Below, one piece after another: positions 37,729 through 46,061 of a DNA stretch of 64,000 nucleotides. Every line of letters starts with the position of its first letter. The stretch's first letter is position 1. Made by a program: the position numbers and the translations under genes. The DNA comes from Dinoroseobacter sp. (GTDB lineage Bacteria > Pseudomonadota > Alphaproteobacteria > Rhodobacterales > Rhodobacteraceae): positions 62,001 to 126,000 of the forward strand of contig JAEPNN010000004.1 in assembly GCA_017643385.1 (NCBI GenBank), in the 5' to 3' direction. The notes beneath the pieces were generated by a model that saw nothing but the letters and a program-made list of their open reading frames with translations, did no database searches and was not told where the DNA came from.

Positions 37729-38649
37729 CTAGACAATGCTGTGGCCTGCCGAACGAAGACGCTCGGCAATTGCTGCGATGTGGGCTGGTCCGGTTTCACA
37801 GCATCCGCCCACGATCGTTGCCCCCTGTTCAACCCATTTCATCGCGTGGTCGGCATATATCGCAGGGCCCATGTCTTCCCGGGCTTTCAGGCTTTCGGCT
37901 GTAGCCCCGCCATCAATGAAGGCCTTAGCAATCATTGTGAAAGCATTGCCAAAAGCACCAATGGGGCGCCCTGACTTACTGAGGGCTTCCAGTGCTGCGG
38001 GCATCGCTTCGGGAACCGAGCAATTGGCGAGAACAGCATCCGCATCCCTTGCAACCTCGACTGCTTCGCTCAGGTTTTCACCGGACCGGAGCTTGCTGCC
38101 GTCAGCGTCATCGACTGTAAAAGAGAGCCAGACAGGTCGATCAGACGTGCGCCCTGCGGCCAGACACGCGCGCGCAGCTTTCACCGAGGCAATTGTTTCG
38201 AAAAGGATCAGGTCTGATCGCGGCGCCAAAAGGCTCACGACTTCGGCGTACATAGGCGTTGCGACATCAAAATCAGGATGAATATCGGCGCGATAACTTG
38301 CCCCCAGTGGTCCAACCGACCCGGCAATACGACACCGCCCACGAACGGCTTCAGCCTCATCCATCGCAGCGGTCTGGAGGGCTTCGAACTGATGCTCCAT
38401 ATCAGGCAGGTCAACATCATCACTTGCATAGTGATTGCTGCTGCCCCCTCGGAGGCGGTCACGGTGCACTGCATAGCTGTTCGCCGTCGCGACGGTCGCA
38501 CCTGCATCGGCATAGTCTTTGTGGATCGCCGCGACCAAACCCGGCATATCAATCATGACCTGCGTGGACCATAGTGGCGCTGCAGGCTTGCCGGAGCGGC
38601 GGATCAACTCCTGCCCCATGCCCCCGTCGAGAAGGGTAATCTCACCCAT
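37729..38649 (-). CDS. Homocysteine S-methyltransferase family protein
   Basis: A 306-residue zinc methyltransferase of the MmuM/BHMT family. It starts with TLLDGGMGQELIRR. The zinc cysteines are in LANCSVPEAM (about residue 208) and VGGCCETGPAHI (about 281). Family members move a methyl group from a betaine or S-methylmethionine to homocysteine, forming methionine. It lies between two FAD/GcvT dehydrogenases, with gaps of 15 and 42 bp, which is the arrangement expected for stepwise demethylation of a trimethylated compound. The methyl donor is not evident from sequence. Confidence 0.88.
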   Translation of the reverse strand: MGEITLLDGGMGQELIRRSGKPAAPLWSTQVMIDMPGLVAAIHKDYADAGATVATANSYAVHRDRLRGGSSNHYASDDVDLPDMEHQFEALQTAAMDEAEAVRGRCRIAGSVGPLGASYRADIHPDFDVATPMYAEVVSLLAPRSDLILFETIASVKAARACLAAGRTSDRPVWLSFTVDDADGSKLRSGENLSEAVEVARDADAVLANCSVPEAMPAALEALSKSGRPIGAFGNAFTMIAKAFIDGGATAESLKAREDMGPAIYADHAMKWVEQGATIVGGCCETGPAHIAAIAERLRSAGHSIV

Positions 38650-38664
38650 TAGAGTGCCACTCTC

Positions 38665-41106
38665 TTAGGCCCGCATGCGTGCGTTGTCGGGATCCCAGAG
38701 CGGCATCGCAACAACCTTTGCAGGGCAACGTTCACCAAAGATCTCGACCTCCAATTCGGTTCCGACTTCCGCATGTTCTGCCTTGACCACACCAAGTGCA
38801 ATAGAGCACCCAACCCGGTAACCATAAGCACCCGATGTTGCCTCACCAATCACAGCACCATCTTTCCAGATGGTCGACATCGGCGGCGTATCTGCAATCG
38901 GGGCGTCTACCATAAGGCTGACGGATGCTTTCGAAGGTCCCCGCTGGAGTTCAACCTGAAGGGCGGCCTTTCCGGGGAAGTCCTGATCCTTGCCGAGACG
39001 GACAAAGCGATCAAGGCCCGCCTCGAAGAGCGTGTAGTCAGTGGACAGATCGCCCTTCCAGGTTTTGTAACCTTTCTCGATCCGCATTGCGTTCAGAGCG
39101 TACATTCCGAACGGTTTCGCACCTTTTGCGAGTACGGCTTCATAAATCGCTGGAATTGCGTCCATGGATGCGTGGACCTCCCAGCCAAGTTCACCTGCAA
39201 AGCTGACACGAGCCAGACGGGCCGGCTGACCTGCGACGGTGGCCTCCTGTAGAGAGAGCCACGGCAAGGACAGATCACCATCGCTGATTGCGGACATCAG
39301 CTCGCGAGACTTCGGACCGCTCACGATCAGGGTGCTCAGCTCGGTAGTCCGATCAATCAGGGAAATTCCGTCTGGCTTGGTGGCCAGCAACAATTCGCGG
39401 TCATGCCACTGTGCAACGGCCGCCGTAATTAACGTGAACCGATCTTCACCTGAGCGCATCACCGACATTTCCGTGACCAAACGTCCACGGGTATCGGCGA
39501 AATAGGCAAGGTTCATGCGCCCGACTTTAGGCAATGCACCTGTAATCTGGCTGCGCAGCCATTCAGCGGCGCCTTCACCCTCAATCTCAAAACGCGAGAA
39601 GCCGGGCAAATCGAGGACACCCACGCCATCACGGACCGCCTCAACCTCGGCTTTCACCCGGGGTTCCCAAGGCCCGTTGCGCCCCCAGGTTTCCGTGGCT
39701 TCAAGCGATGTGTCATCGCCTGGCTCGGCAAACCAGTTTGCCCGCTCCCAGCCGTTATACGCGCCCATCTGCCCGCCCAAGGCACGAACTTTGGCGTCAA
39801 CTGGCGAGAGCTTTCTATCCCGACCAGCAGGCCATTCATGATGCGGGAAGTGCATCGCATATTCGTGGCCATAGACCTCGATCGCTTTGTCGATGCAGTA
39901 TTGTTCGTCTGTGTAGTCCGTATAGCGGCGCGGATCGACGGCCCACATGTCCCATTCAGTTTCACCGTGAATGATCCATTCTGCGGCAACCTTGCCAGCG
40001 CCGCCCCCTTGCGTAATCCCGAAGGTAAACACACACGCTTCATACGCGTTTTTCACACCCGGCATGGGACCAATCAATGGCAGCCCGTCAGGGGCATAGG
40101 GAATAGGTCCGTTGATGACGCGACCGACGCCGGCCGTGCCAAGCAATGGAACGCGCGCCATGGCGTCTTCCATATACCATTCGAGGCGTTCGAGATCATC
40201 GGGATAAAGCTGGAAGCTGAAATCATCCGGCATCGGATCGTCAGGCGTGATCCAGTGCGCCTTGCAGTTGCGCTCATACGGTCCGAGGTTCAGGCCGTTT
40301 TTGTCCTGTCTTAGGTAATAAGACGTATCAACGTCGCGAAGTAGCGGAACCTTGCGCCCATTCGCTTCAGTCCATTCCTTCAGTTCAGAAATCTCATCGG
40401 TAAGAAAATACTGATGCGACATGACCGCCATTGGAACAGTACGACCACCATATGGCTTGAACCATTCGCCCACGCGCTGCGCATAATAGCCCGCCGCATT
40501 CACGACCTTTTCGCAGCGAATATCGCCCTTATCCGTGTGAACAATCCATTCATCGCCCGATCGGCTAACGCCCGTTGCGGGACAGAACCGTTCGATCCGC
40601 GCGCCCATCTGGCGAGCCCCTTTGGCAAGCGCCTGTGTCAACTGGGCTGGATCAATATCCCCATCATCCGGATCCCACAGCGCACCTTCAAGATCATGGG
40701 TCTCTATAAAGGGATACGCTTCCTTGATATCCGATAAAGACATCATCTCCAGATCGAGACCTTGGTAACGCCCCATACCGCGCGCGCGTTCGAACTCCAT
40801 CATCCGATTACGCGAATGCGCCAGCCGGATTGATCCGGTGACGTGGTAATTCATCGGATAATCAACTTCTTCGGCAAGCCCCGCATAAAGGCTCAGCGAA
40901 TAACGCTGCATGTTCATCACCGCCCAAGATGTCGAAAAGGACGGGCAATTGCCGGCGGCGTGCCATGTTGATCCTGCCGTCAGCTCGTTTTTTTCAAGCA
41001 GCACACAATCGGTCCAGCCTTCCTTGGCCAGATGATACAGCGTAGAGGTCCCGACAACCCCCCCACCGATAATGACGACGCGTGCGGAAGTCGGAAAATC
41101 TGCCAT
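38665..41106 (-). CDS. FAD-dependent dimethylglycine dehydrogenase-like protein with GcvT domain
   Basis: An 813-residue fusion with RVVIIGGGVVGTSTLYHLAK and STWHAAG (His49, probable covalent FAD site). The C-terminal GcvT half has FAGELGWEVHASM and binds tetrahydrofolate by family knowledge. It differs clearly from the paralogue at 35233-37686, so it is not a recent duplicate. It lies 29 bp downstream of tpa and 15 bp upstream of the homocysteine methyltransferase gene, so it is probably expressed from the tpa promoter. Substrate is inferred as an N-methyl amine. Confidence 0.86.
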   Translation of the reverse strand: MADFPTSARVVIIGGGVVGTSTLYHLAKEGWTDCVLLEKNELTAGSTWHAAGNCPSFSTSWAVMNMQRYSLSLYAGLAEEVDYPMNYHVTGSIRLAHSRNRMMEFERARGMGRYQGLDLEMMSLSDIKEAYPFIETHDLEGALWDPDDGDIDPAQLTQALAKGARQMGARIERFCPATGVSRSGDEWIVHTDKGDIRCEKVVNAAGYYAQRVGEWFKPYGGRTVPMAVMSHQYFLTDEISELKEWTEANGRKVPLLRDVDTSYYLRQDKNGLNLGPYERNCKAHWITPDDPMPDDFSFQLYPDDLERLEWYMEDAMARVPLLGTAGVGRVINGPIPYAPDGLPLIGPMPGVKNAYEACVFTFGITQGGGAGKVAAEWIIHGETEWDMWAVDPRRYTDYTDEQYCIDKAIEVYGHEYAMHFPHHEWPAGRDRKLSPVDAKVRALGGQMGAYNGWERANWFAEPGDDTSLEATETWGRNGPWEPRVKAEVEAVRDGVGVLDLPGFSRFEIEGEGAAEWLRSQITGALPKVGRMNLAYFADTRGRLVTEMSVMRSGEDRFTLITAAVAQWHDRELLLATKPDGISLIDRTTELSTLIVSGPKSRELMSAISDGDLSLPWLSLQEATVAGQPARLARVSFAGELGWEVHASMDAIPAIYEAVLAKGAKPFGMYALNAMRIEKGYKTWKGDLSTDYTLFEAGLDRFVRLGKDQDFPGKAALQVELQRGPSKASVSLMVDAPIADTPPMSTIWKDGAVIGEATSGAYGYRVGCSIALGVVKAEHAEVGTELEVEIFGERCPAKVVAMPLWDPDNARMRA

Positions 41107-41135
41107 GTTGCGTTGATCTCTATCTGTTTAGGGGG

Positions 41136-42518
41136 TCAGGTACCGAAAACGCGGCCGAGCGCGGCGTCTACCGCGGCGGTGATTTCATCAATATCGCTTT
41201 CGGTCGATATCAGAGCCGGGCTGAAACACAATGTGTTGTTGAAGCCCGGAAGCGACCGGTTCGTTGCACCAATGATTACGCCTTGCGCCATGCAATCAGC
41301 GACGACGGCCTGCACCATCTTTTCAGGCGCGGGTTCTTTGGTCGATCTGTCGCTAACCAGCTCAGCACCGCAGAACAGTCCAAGGCCACGAACCTGTCCG
41401 ATCACTTCATGCTTTTCAGCAAGCGTATTGAGGTTCGCCACAAGCCGCCCACCCATCGCGGTGGTGTTCGCCAAAAGCCCTTCTTCCTCGATGATATGCA
41501 TGTTCTCGATGGCCGCTGCAGGACCAGCAGTACAACCGCCAAATGTCGAAATATCACGGAAGAAATTCAGCGGATCAGACGCATCATCCTTAAACATCTC
41601 GAAAACGTCTTCGGTGGTTACCATGCACGCGATCGCTGCGTAGCCTGAAGCCACACCCTTCGCCATCGTGACGAAATCAGGCTGGATCCCAAACTGCTGG
41701 TATCCAAACCAAGTACCGGTCCGCCCGACACCGCAGACAACTTCATCGATGTGCAGGAGTATCTCATACTTCTTACAGATCTCGCCGACACGCTGCCAAT
41801 AACCCGCAGGCGGCGTGATGACACCTCCACCGGCTGTGACAGGCTCAAGGCAAAGAGCCCCAACTGTATCAGGTCCCTCGCGAAGGATCACCGCCTCGAT
41901 CTGGTCCGCGGCCCACTCGCCATAATTTTCTGTCTCGACCTGCGCGCGATATTCGAGGCAGTGCGGAACTTCCACAAATCCAGGTGCAAATGGCCCGTAC
42001 TGAGCATTACGTTCTTTCTGCCCGCCCGCCGACATCGTCGCGAGGGTAGAGCCATGATAGTCGCGCTCGCGGTAAAGAATCTTGTGCTTTTTGCCGTCGT
42101 AACGCTTGTGCGCAATCTGACGGATCATCTTGAACGCTTTCTCATTCGCCTCAGAGCCTGAGTTTGTGTAGTAAACTCGGCTCATCCCTGGCATCTTGTC
42201 GATCAGCATGGACGCAAATCGTGACCCGGGGATGGATCCGGCCGAGTTTGCGAAATAGTTCATCGTGATCAGCTGGTCCCGAACAGCATTTGCGATGCGT
42301 TCACGGCCATACCCAACATTTACCGTCCAAACGCCGCCAGAAACGCCATCAAGGTGCTCTTTGCCAGTCGCGTCCCAAACACGCATGCCGCAGCCTTCAA
42401 CGATGATCCGCGGATCCGTTGTTTCCAGTGCTTTATGCTGCATGAGGTGATGCCAAAGATGGGCGCGATCAGCCTCGATTACTTCGGTCAAGTCGTTTGG
42501 ATTAAACGTCGTATTCAT
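41136..42518 (-). CDS. tpa: Taurine-pyruvate aminotransferase
   Basis: A 460-residue class III PLP aminotransferase. SGGVWTVNVGYGRERIANAV and YYTNSGSEANEKAFKMIRQIA match Tpa, and the PLP lysine is in VTMAKGVASGY near residue 285. It converts taurine and pyruvate into sulfoacetaldehyde and alanine. AGGTGATGAA precedes the ATG. It is divergent from tauABC across a 285 bp promoter region with a TauR-box match, and leads a leftward operon of N-demethylation-type genes. Annotation as Tpa is strengthened by tauABC, tauR and xsc alongside. Confidence 0.93.
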   Translation of the reverse strand: MNTTFNPNDLTEVIEADRAHLWHHLMQHKALETTDPRIIVEGCGMRVWDATGKEHLDGVSGGVWTVNVGYGRERIANAVRDQLITMNYFANSAGSIPGSRFASMLIDKMPGMSRVYYTNSGSEANEKAFKMIRQIAHKRYDGKKHKILYRERDYHGSTLATMSAGGQKERNAQYGPFAPGFVEVPHCLEYRAQVETENYGEWAADQIEAVILREGPDTVGALCLEPVTAGGGVITPPAGYWQRVGEICKKYEILLHIDEVVCGVGRTGTWFGYQQFGIQPDFVTMAKGVASGYAAIACMVTTEDVFEMFKDDASDPLNFFRDISTFGGCTAGPAAAIENMHIIEEEGLLANTTAMGGRLVANLNTLAEKHEVIGQVRGLGLFCGAELVSDRSTKEPAPEKMVQAVVADCMAQGVIIGATNRSLPGFNNTLCFSPALISTESDIDEITAAVDAALGRVFGT

Positions 42519-42681
42519 TTCATCACCTCAAGGAAAAGTTGGCGAAGATATTTCATGCACTGCAGAAGACGTTGCCGAAGATTCTACGGAGCGAATAGGG
42601 CCAGTCTACCCGATCTCGTAAGGCCAGAAAACTACGTCTTTCGCACAATACATACACAAACCGCCCTATGTTTAAGCAAAA

Positions 42682-42691
42682 CTGGACTTAA
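42682..42691 (+). promoter_or_regulatory. Probable TauR box in the tpa-tauA promoter region
   Basis: CTGGACTTAA is an exact match to CTGGACYTAA, the direct repeat I recall for TauR in Rhodobacter capsulatus. A weaker copy, TTGGCCCTAT, lies 24 bp on at 42706-42715. The site is about 110 bp before tauA and 165 bp before tpa, so it could control both directions. Confidence 0.65.
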
Positions 42692-42803
42692 ATGAGCGCC
42701 TGCAATTGGCCCTATACGCATTTTCGAACGGATCGTTATAGTCATTGCACATCCAAAGGCGTTCGAGAGAGTCATGTGAGCGCCAATAACAACGGGAGAG
42801 ACT

Positions 42804-43814
42804 ATGAAACTTTCAACAAAGCTTAAAGGTGCTGTCGCAACAGCAGCGCTTGTATGCTCTGCACAAGCTGCCGCCGCAGGTGGGCATCTTGAAGAAATCA
42901 CTGTGGCTTATTTCCTCGAATGGCCAATGCCATTCCAGTATTCAAAAGTTCAGGGCACCTATGAAGAAGCAATGGGTGTCAAAATCAACTGGGTCAGCTT
43001 TGACACCGGTACGGCGATGTCCGCAGCAATGGCGTCGGGCGACGTACAGATCGCGGTCAGCCAGGGTGTTCCACCTTTCGTAGTAGCAACCTCTGCAGGT
43101 CAGGACCTTCAGGTGCTCGACGTAGCAGTTTCTTACGCTGACAACGACAACTGTGTGGTCGCTGAAGCACTGGAAATCGACGCCAGCTCCGCTGGCGAAC
43201 TTGCCGGCAAGAAGGTCGGTGTTCCAATCGGTACCGCCGCGCATTACGGCTTCCTGAAGCAGATGGAGCACTTCGGTGTTGATATCGGCACCATGGAGAT
43301 CGTTGACATGGCGCCACCAGAAGGTGCGGCAGCCTTTGCACAGGGCAACCTGGACATGGTTTGCGGCTGGGGTGGCTCGCTGCGTCGTATGCTTGAGCAC
43401 GGCAACGTTCTTCTGACCGGTGCTGAAAAGACCGAGCTTGGCATTCTTGTGTTTGACGTGACTTCGGCCCCAACCGACTTCATCGCAGAAGAAAGCGAAC
43501 TGGTTTCGAAGTTCCTCGCCGTAACCGCAGAAGCGAATGAGATGTGGAATTCTGGCGCGAACACCGCCGAAATGCTGCCTGTCATCGCAAAAGACGCAGG
43601 TATGGACGAAGAGGCAACGGCTCAGACCATGGCAACCTTTGTATTCCCAAGCGTTGAAGATCAGCTGTCGGCAGGATGGCTCGGCGGTAACGCTCAAGAG
43701 TTCATGAAGGGCGTTGCAGGCGTATTCGTGAACGCGGGTTCGATTCCATCGGCACGAGACAGCTATGAAGGTGCCGTGAACGCCGGACCATTGGCAGACG
43801 CTTCAAACATGTAA
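42804..43814 (+). CDS. tauA: Taurine ABC transporter substrate-binding protein
   Basis: A 336-residue periplasmic protein. A signal peptide (KLKGAVATAALVCSAQAAAA) precedes the NMT1/SsuA-like fold: VAYFLEWPMPFQYSK and VSQGVPPFVVATSAGQDLQVL. It captures taurine for import. CGGGAGAG lies before the ATG. It is first of tauABC and separated from tauB by a hairpin that likely reduces downstream expression. Confidence 0.93.
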   Translation: MKLSTKLKGAVATAALVCSAQAAAAGGHLEEITVAYFLEWPMPFQYSKVQGTYEEAMGVKINWVSFDTGTAMSAAMASGDVQIAVSQGVPPFVVATSAGQDLQVLDVAVSYADNDNCVVAEALEIDASSAGELAGKKVGVPIGTAAHYGFLKQMEHFGVDIGTMEIVDMAPPEGAAAFAQGNLDMVCGWGGSLRRMLEHGNVLLTGAEKTELGILVFDVTSAPTDFIAEESELVSKFLAVTAEANEMWNSGANTAEMLPVIAKDAGMDEEATAQTMATFVFPSVEDQLSAGWLGGNAQEFMKGVAGVFVNAGSIPSARDSYEGAVNAGPLADASNM

Positions 43815-43834
43815 TCGACTGATTACGGTTAAGT

Positions 43835-43866
43835 GGCGGCCCGACTCTTCGGGCCGCCCCATTTTT
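43835..43866 (+). terminator. Hairpin between tauA and tauB
   Basis: GGCGGCCCGA and TCGGGCCGCC form a 10 bp stem around CTCT (43835-43858), followed by CCATTTTT. Such a partial terminator often makes the binding protein more abundant than the ATPase and permease. Confidence 0.75.
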
Positions 43867-43883
43867 AGGGCAAGGGGAACGCA

Positions 43884-44690
43884 GTGTCCGAACTCATAAT
43901 CGACAATATTTCTATGCGCTTTGACCTGCCGAATGGTTCTTCCATTCAGGCTCTCAAAGACGTCAGCCTTGACCTTAAGGAAGGTGAGTTGATGTCGGTG
44001 CTTGGACCATCAGGATGTGGCAAGACCACTTTGCTGAACATCATCGCGGGTTTCCTTGCGCCAACCGAAGGCAAGATTGAAATCAACGGACATACGGTAA
44101 CCGGCCCTGCACCGGAACGCGGAATGGTGTTTCAGAAGGGCGCTCTTTTTGAGTGGATGAGCGTGCGAGAAAATGTGGATTTTGGCCCGCGCATGAAGCG
44201 CATGCCGAAAGCCGAGCGCGACCAAATCGCGAACCATCTGTTGGAAACTGTCGGACTGGCCGACTTTAAAGAAAAAGCCGTCTACGAACTATCAGGCGGC
44301 ATGCAGCAACGCGTGGCCTTAGCCCGTTGTCTGGCGAACGATCCCGACGTCATTTTGATGGATGAGCCTCTTGGCGCATTGGACGCGCTGACACGCGAAA
44401 AAATGCAAGGCCTTGTTCTGAAGCTTTGGAAAGAAACCGGCAAAACGGTGATCCTGATTACGCACTCTGTTGAGGAAGCGCTGTTGCTGGGCGAACGGCT
44501 TGTCGTGATGGCGCCGAGACCCGGTCGCATTCACAAAGAGTACCAACTTCCATTCGCCGAAAAAGGCGTCGCGGCGGACCTGCGCGAAGTTAAGAAAGAC
44601 CCGGAGTTTGGTGAGAAACGGGATGAGATCTTGTCGATGATCTGGGAAATGGAAGAAGAGATTATGGGTCGTGCGGAGGATGCAGTATGA
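43884..44690 (+). CDS. tauB: Taurine ABC transporter ATP-binding protein
   Basis: A 268-residue ATPase. Walker A is GPSGCGKTTLLN, the signature LSGGMQQRVALARCL, Walker B VILMDEPLGALDA and the H-loop ITHSVEEALL. The start is GTG after AGGGGAA. It overlaps tauC by 4 bp and powers taurine uptake. The family also serves alkanesulfonates; taurine is assigned from the neighbouring tpa, tauR and xsc. Confidence 0.93.
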   Translation: MSELIIDNISMRFDLPNGSSIQALKDVSLDLKEGELMSVLGPSGCGKTTLLNIIAGFLAPTEGKIEINGHTVTGPAPERGMVFQKGALFEWMSVRENVDFGPRMKRMPKAERDQIANHLLETVGLADFKEKAVYELSGGMQQRVALARCLANDPDVILMDEPLGALDALTREKMQGLVLKLWKETGKTVILITHSVEEALLLGERLVVMAPRPGRIHKEYQLPFAEKGVAADLREVKKDPEFGEKRDEILSMIWEMEEEIMGRAEDAV

Positions 44691-45952
44691 GTGTTCTTAT
44701 CTTCTATATCCTTCTGTTTGTAATCGCATATCTCGCGGTTGGTCTGGTTCGTCGCCAAATGCACGCGACAACAGACTTTACCAGCTTGAAGACAGTAACC
44801 TTTGGGGATGAAAGTGCGGTTACGCCGGATCGCACAGCCTCCATCATTTCAGTCCTATCGATCTTCCTGATCTGGGGGGCGTTTACTGGATCAAGCATCA
44901 TGCCGATCCATGTCCCCGGGCCATATACCGGAACGACTGAGTTCACGTACACTGCTCAGAACGCAGCAGGTGATACCGATGATGCAACGGTCACAGTGAT
45001 CGTCCACCCCTTAGAAAATGACCCTGAGGAATTGGATATCGAACCCGGCGCTGGATTTGCAAAAAATGACTTTGATACCGTCGCAGCCTGGCGAAGCACT
45101 CTGATCCGCGCTCACAAGAATGATGAAGGCAACGACGAAGACGGCTACGCTGTCATCAGCGTGGACGGAAAGCCAATTGCGCCAGGAGAAACCGTTCGGG
45201 TTACGGATGGTAGTGTGACAATGACCCCCAAGGGTTCACTGAACTTCGCCCCGGCAAAGGGCATGCAGATGGAACCGATTTGGCTTCCTTCGCCCGAAGC
45301 AGTGCTTGCCAGATTTATTGAAATCGCAACCGAAGGTTACCAGAATTTCACGCTCTGGCAGCATCTTGGCTGGTCGCTTCTTCGTGTTCTTGCAGGCTTT
45401 GCGATCGGTTCGCTGGTCGGTATTCCCCTCGGCTATGCCATGGGCTTGTCCGGTTGGTTCCGCGGTTGGTTTGACCCGATCGTTGAATTTATGCGTCCGG
45501 TACCACCCCTTGCTCTGATCCCGCTTGTAATCATCTGGTTTGGTATCTGGGAAACTGGCAAAATTATCCTTCTCTTCCTTGCTGCACTCTGGATCATGAC
45601 AATTGCAGCTCGTGCAGGAGTGTCTGGCGTGAATATCTCGAAGATTCACGCGGCATATTCACTCGGAGCAAGCAAGTGGCAGATCATGCGCCATGTCATC
45701 GTTCCGAATTCGCTGCCTGAGATCTTCACGGGTGCGCGTGTAGCTATGGGTGTATGTTGGGGCACGGTTGTCGCTGCAGAACTCGTTGCAGCGCAAAAAG
45801 GTGCAGGTATGATGATCATTGCAGCATCGAAATTCCAACTCACTGACATTGTGATTATGGGGATCGTATTAATTGGTATCATTGGTTACGGCATCGATAT
45901 CTTGATGCGCCGTGCCGAAAAGATCCTTGTGCCTTGGAAAGGCCGTTCCTAA
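44687..45952 (+). CDS. tauC: Taurine ABC transporter permease with large periplasmic insert
   Basis: A 421-residue permease, against about 270-280 for ordinary TauC/SsuC. Residues 1-22 and about 50-72 are membrane helices. Residues about 75-205 form a hydrophilic insert with an Ig/cadherin-like look (TEFTYTAQNAAGDTDDATVT). The usual permease follows from about 215 (LGWSLLRVLAGFAIGSLVG), with the EAA loop ISKIHAAYSLGASKWQIMRH that contacts TauB. The insert may help dock TauA; this is inference. Confidence 0.9.
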   Translation: MSVLIFYILLFVIAYLAVGLVRRQMHATTDFTSLKTVTFGDESAVTPDRTASIISVLSIFLIWGAFTGSSIMPIHVPGPYTGTTEFTYTAQNAAGDTDDATVTVIVHPLENDPEELDIEPGAGFAKNDFDTVAAWRSTLIRAHKNDEGNDEDGYAVISVDGKPIAPGETVRVTDGSVTMTPKGSLNFAPAKGMQMEPIWLPSPEAVLARFIEIATEGYQNFTLWQHLGWSLLRVLAGFAIGSLVGIPLGYAMGLSGWFRGWFDPIVEFMRPVPPLALIPLVIIWFGIWETGKIILLFLAALWIMTIAARAGVSGVNISKIHAAYSLGASKWQIMRHVIVPNSLPEIFTGARVAMGVCWGTVVAAELVAAQKGAGMMIIAASKFQLTDIVIMGIVLIGIIGYGIDILMRRAEKILVPWKGRS

Positions 45953-45974
45953 TCCGAAAGAGAGCGCGTTCTTA

Positions 45975-46013
45975 AAAAGCGGGCGAGGGTCACCCCCTCG
46001 CCCGCTTTCTTTT
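45975..46013 (+). terminator. Intrinsic terminator after tauC
   Basis: AAAGCGGGCGAGGG and CCCTCGCCCGCTTT form a long GC-rich stem followed by CTTTTG. It separates tauABC from the tauR promoter. Confidence 0.85.
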
Positions 46014-46025
46014 GTAAATTACTTT

Positions 46026-46035
46026 CTGGACTTAT
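46026..46035 (+). promoter_or_regulatory. Probable TauR box upstream of tauR
   Basis: CTGGACTTAT matches nine of ten positions of the remembered TauR repeat CTGGACYTAA. It ends 26 bp before the tauR ATG, so it would fit autoregulation. Confidence 0.55.
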
Positions 46036-46061
46036 CCTTGCGGGAATTACGCGAGCGACCT

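Noticed and set aside
42666-42675. CTATGTTTAA as a second TauR repeat
   Set aside because: It matches six of ten positions only; the copy at 42706 is closer and better spaced.
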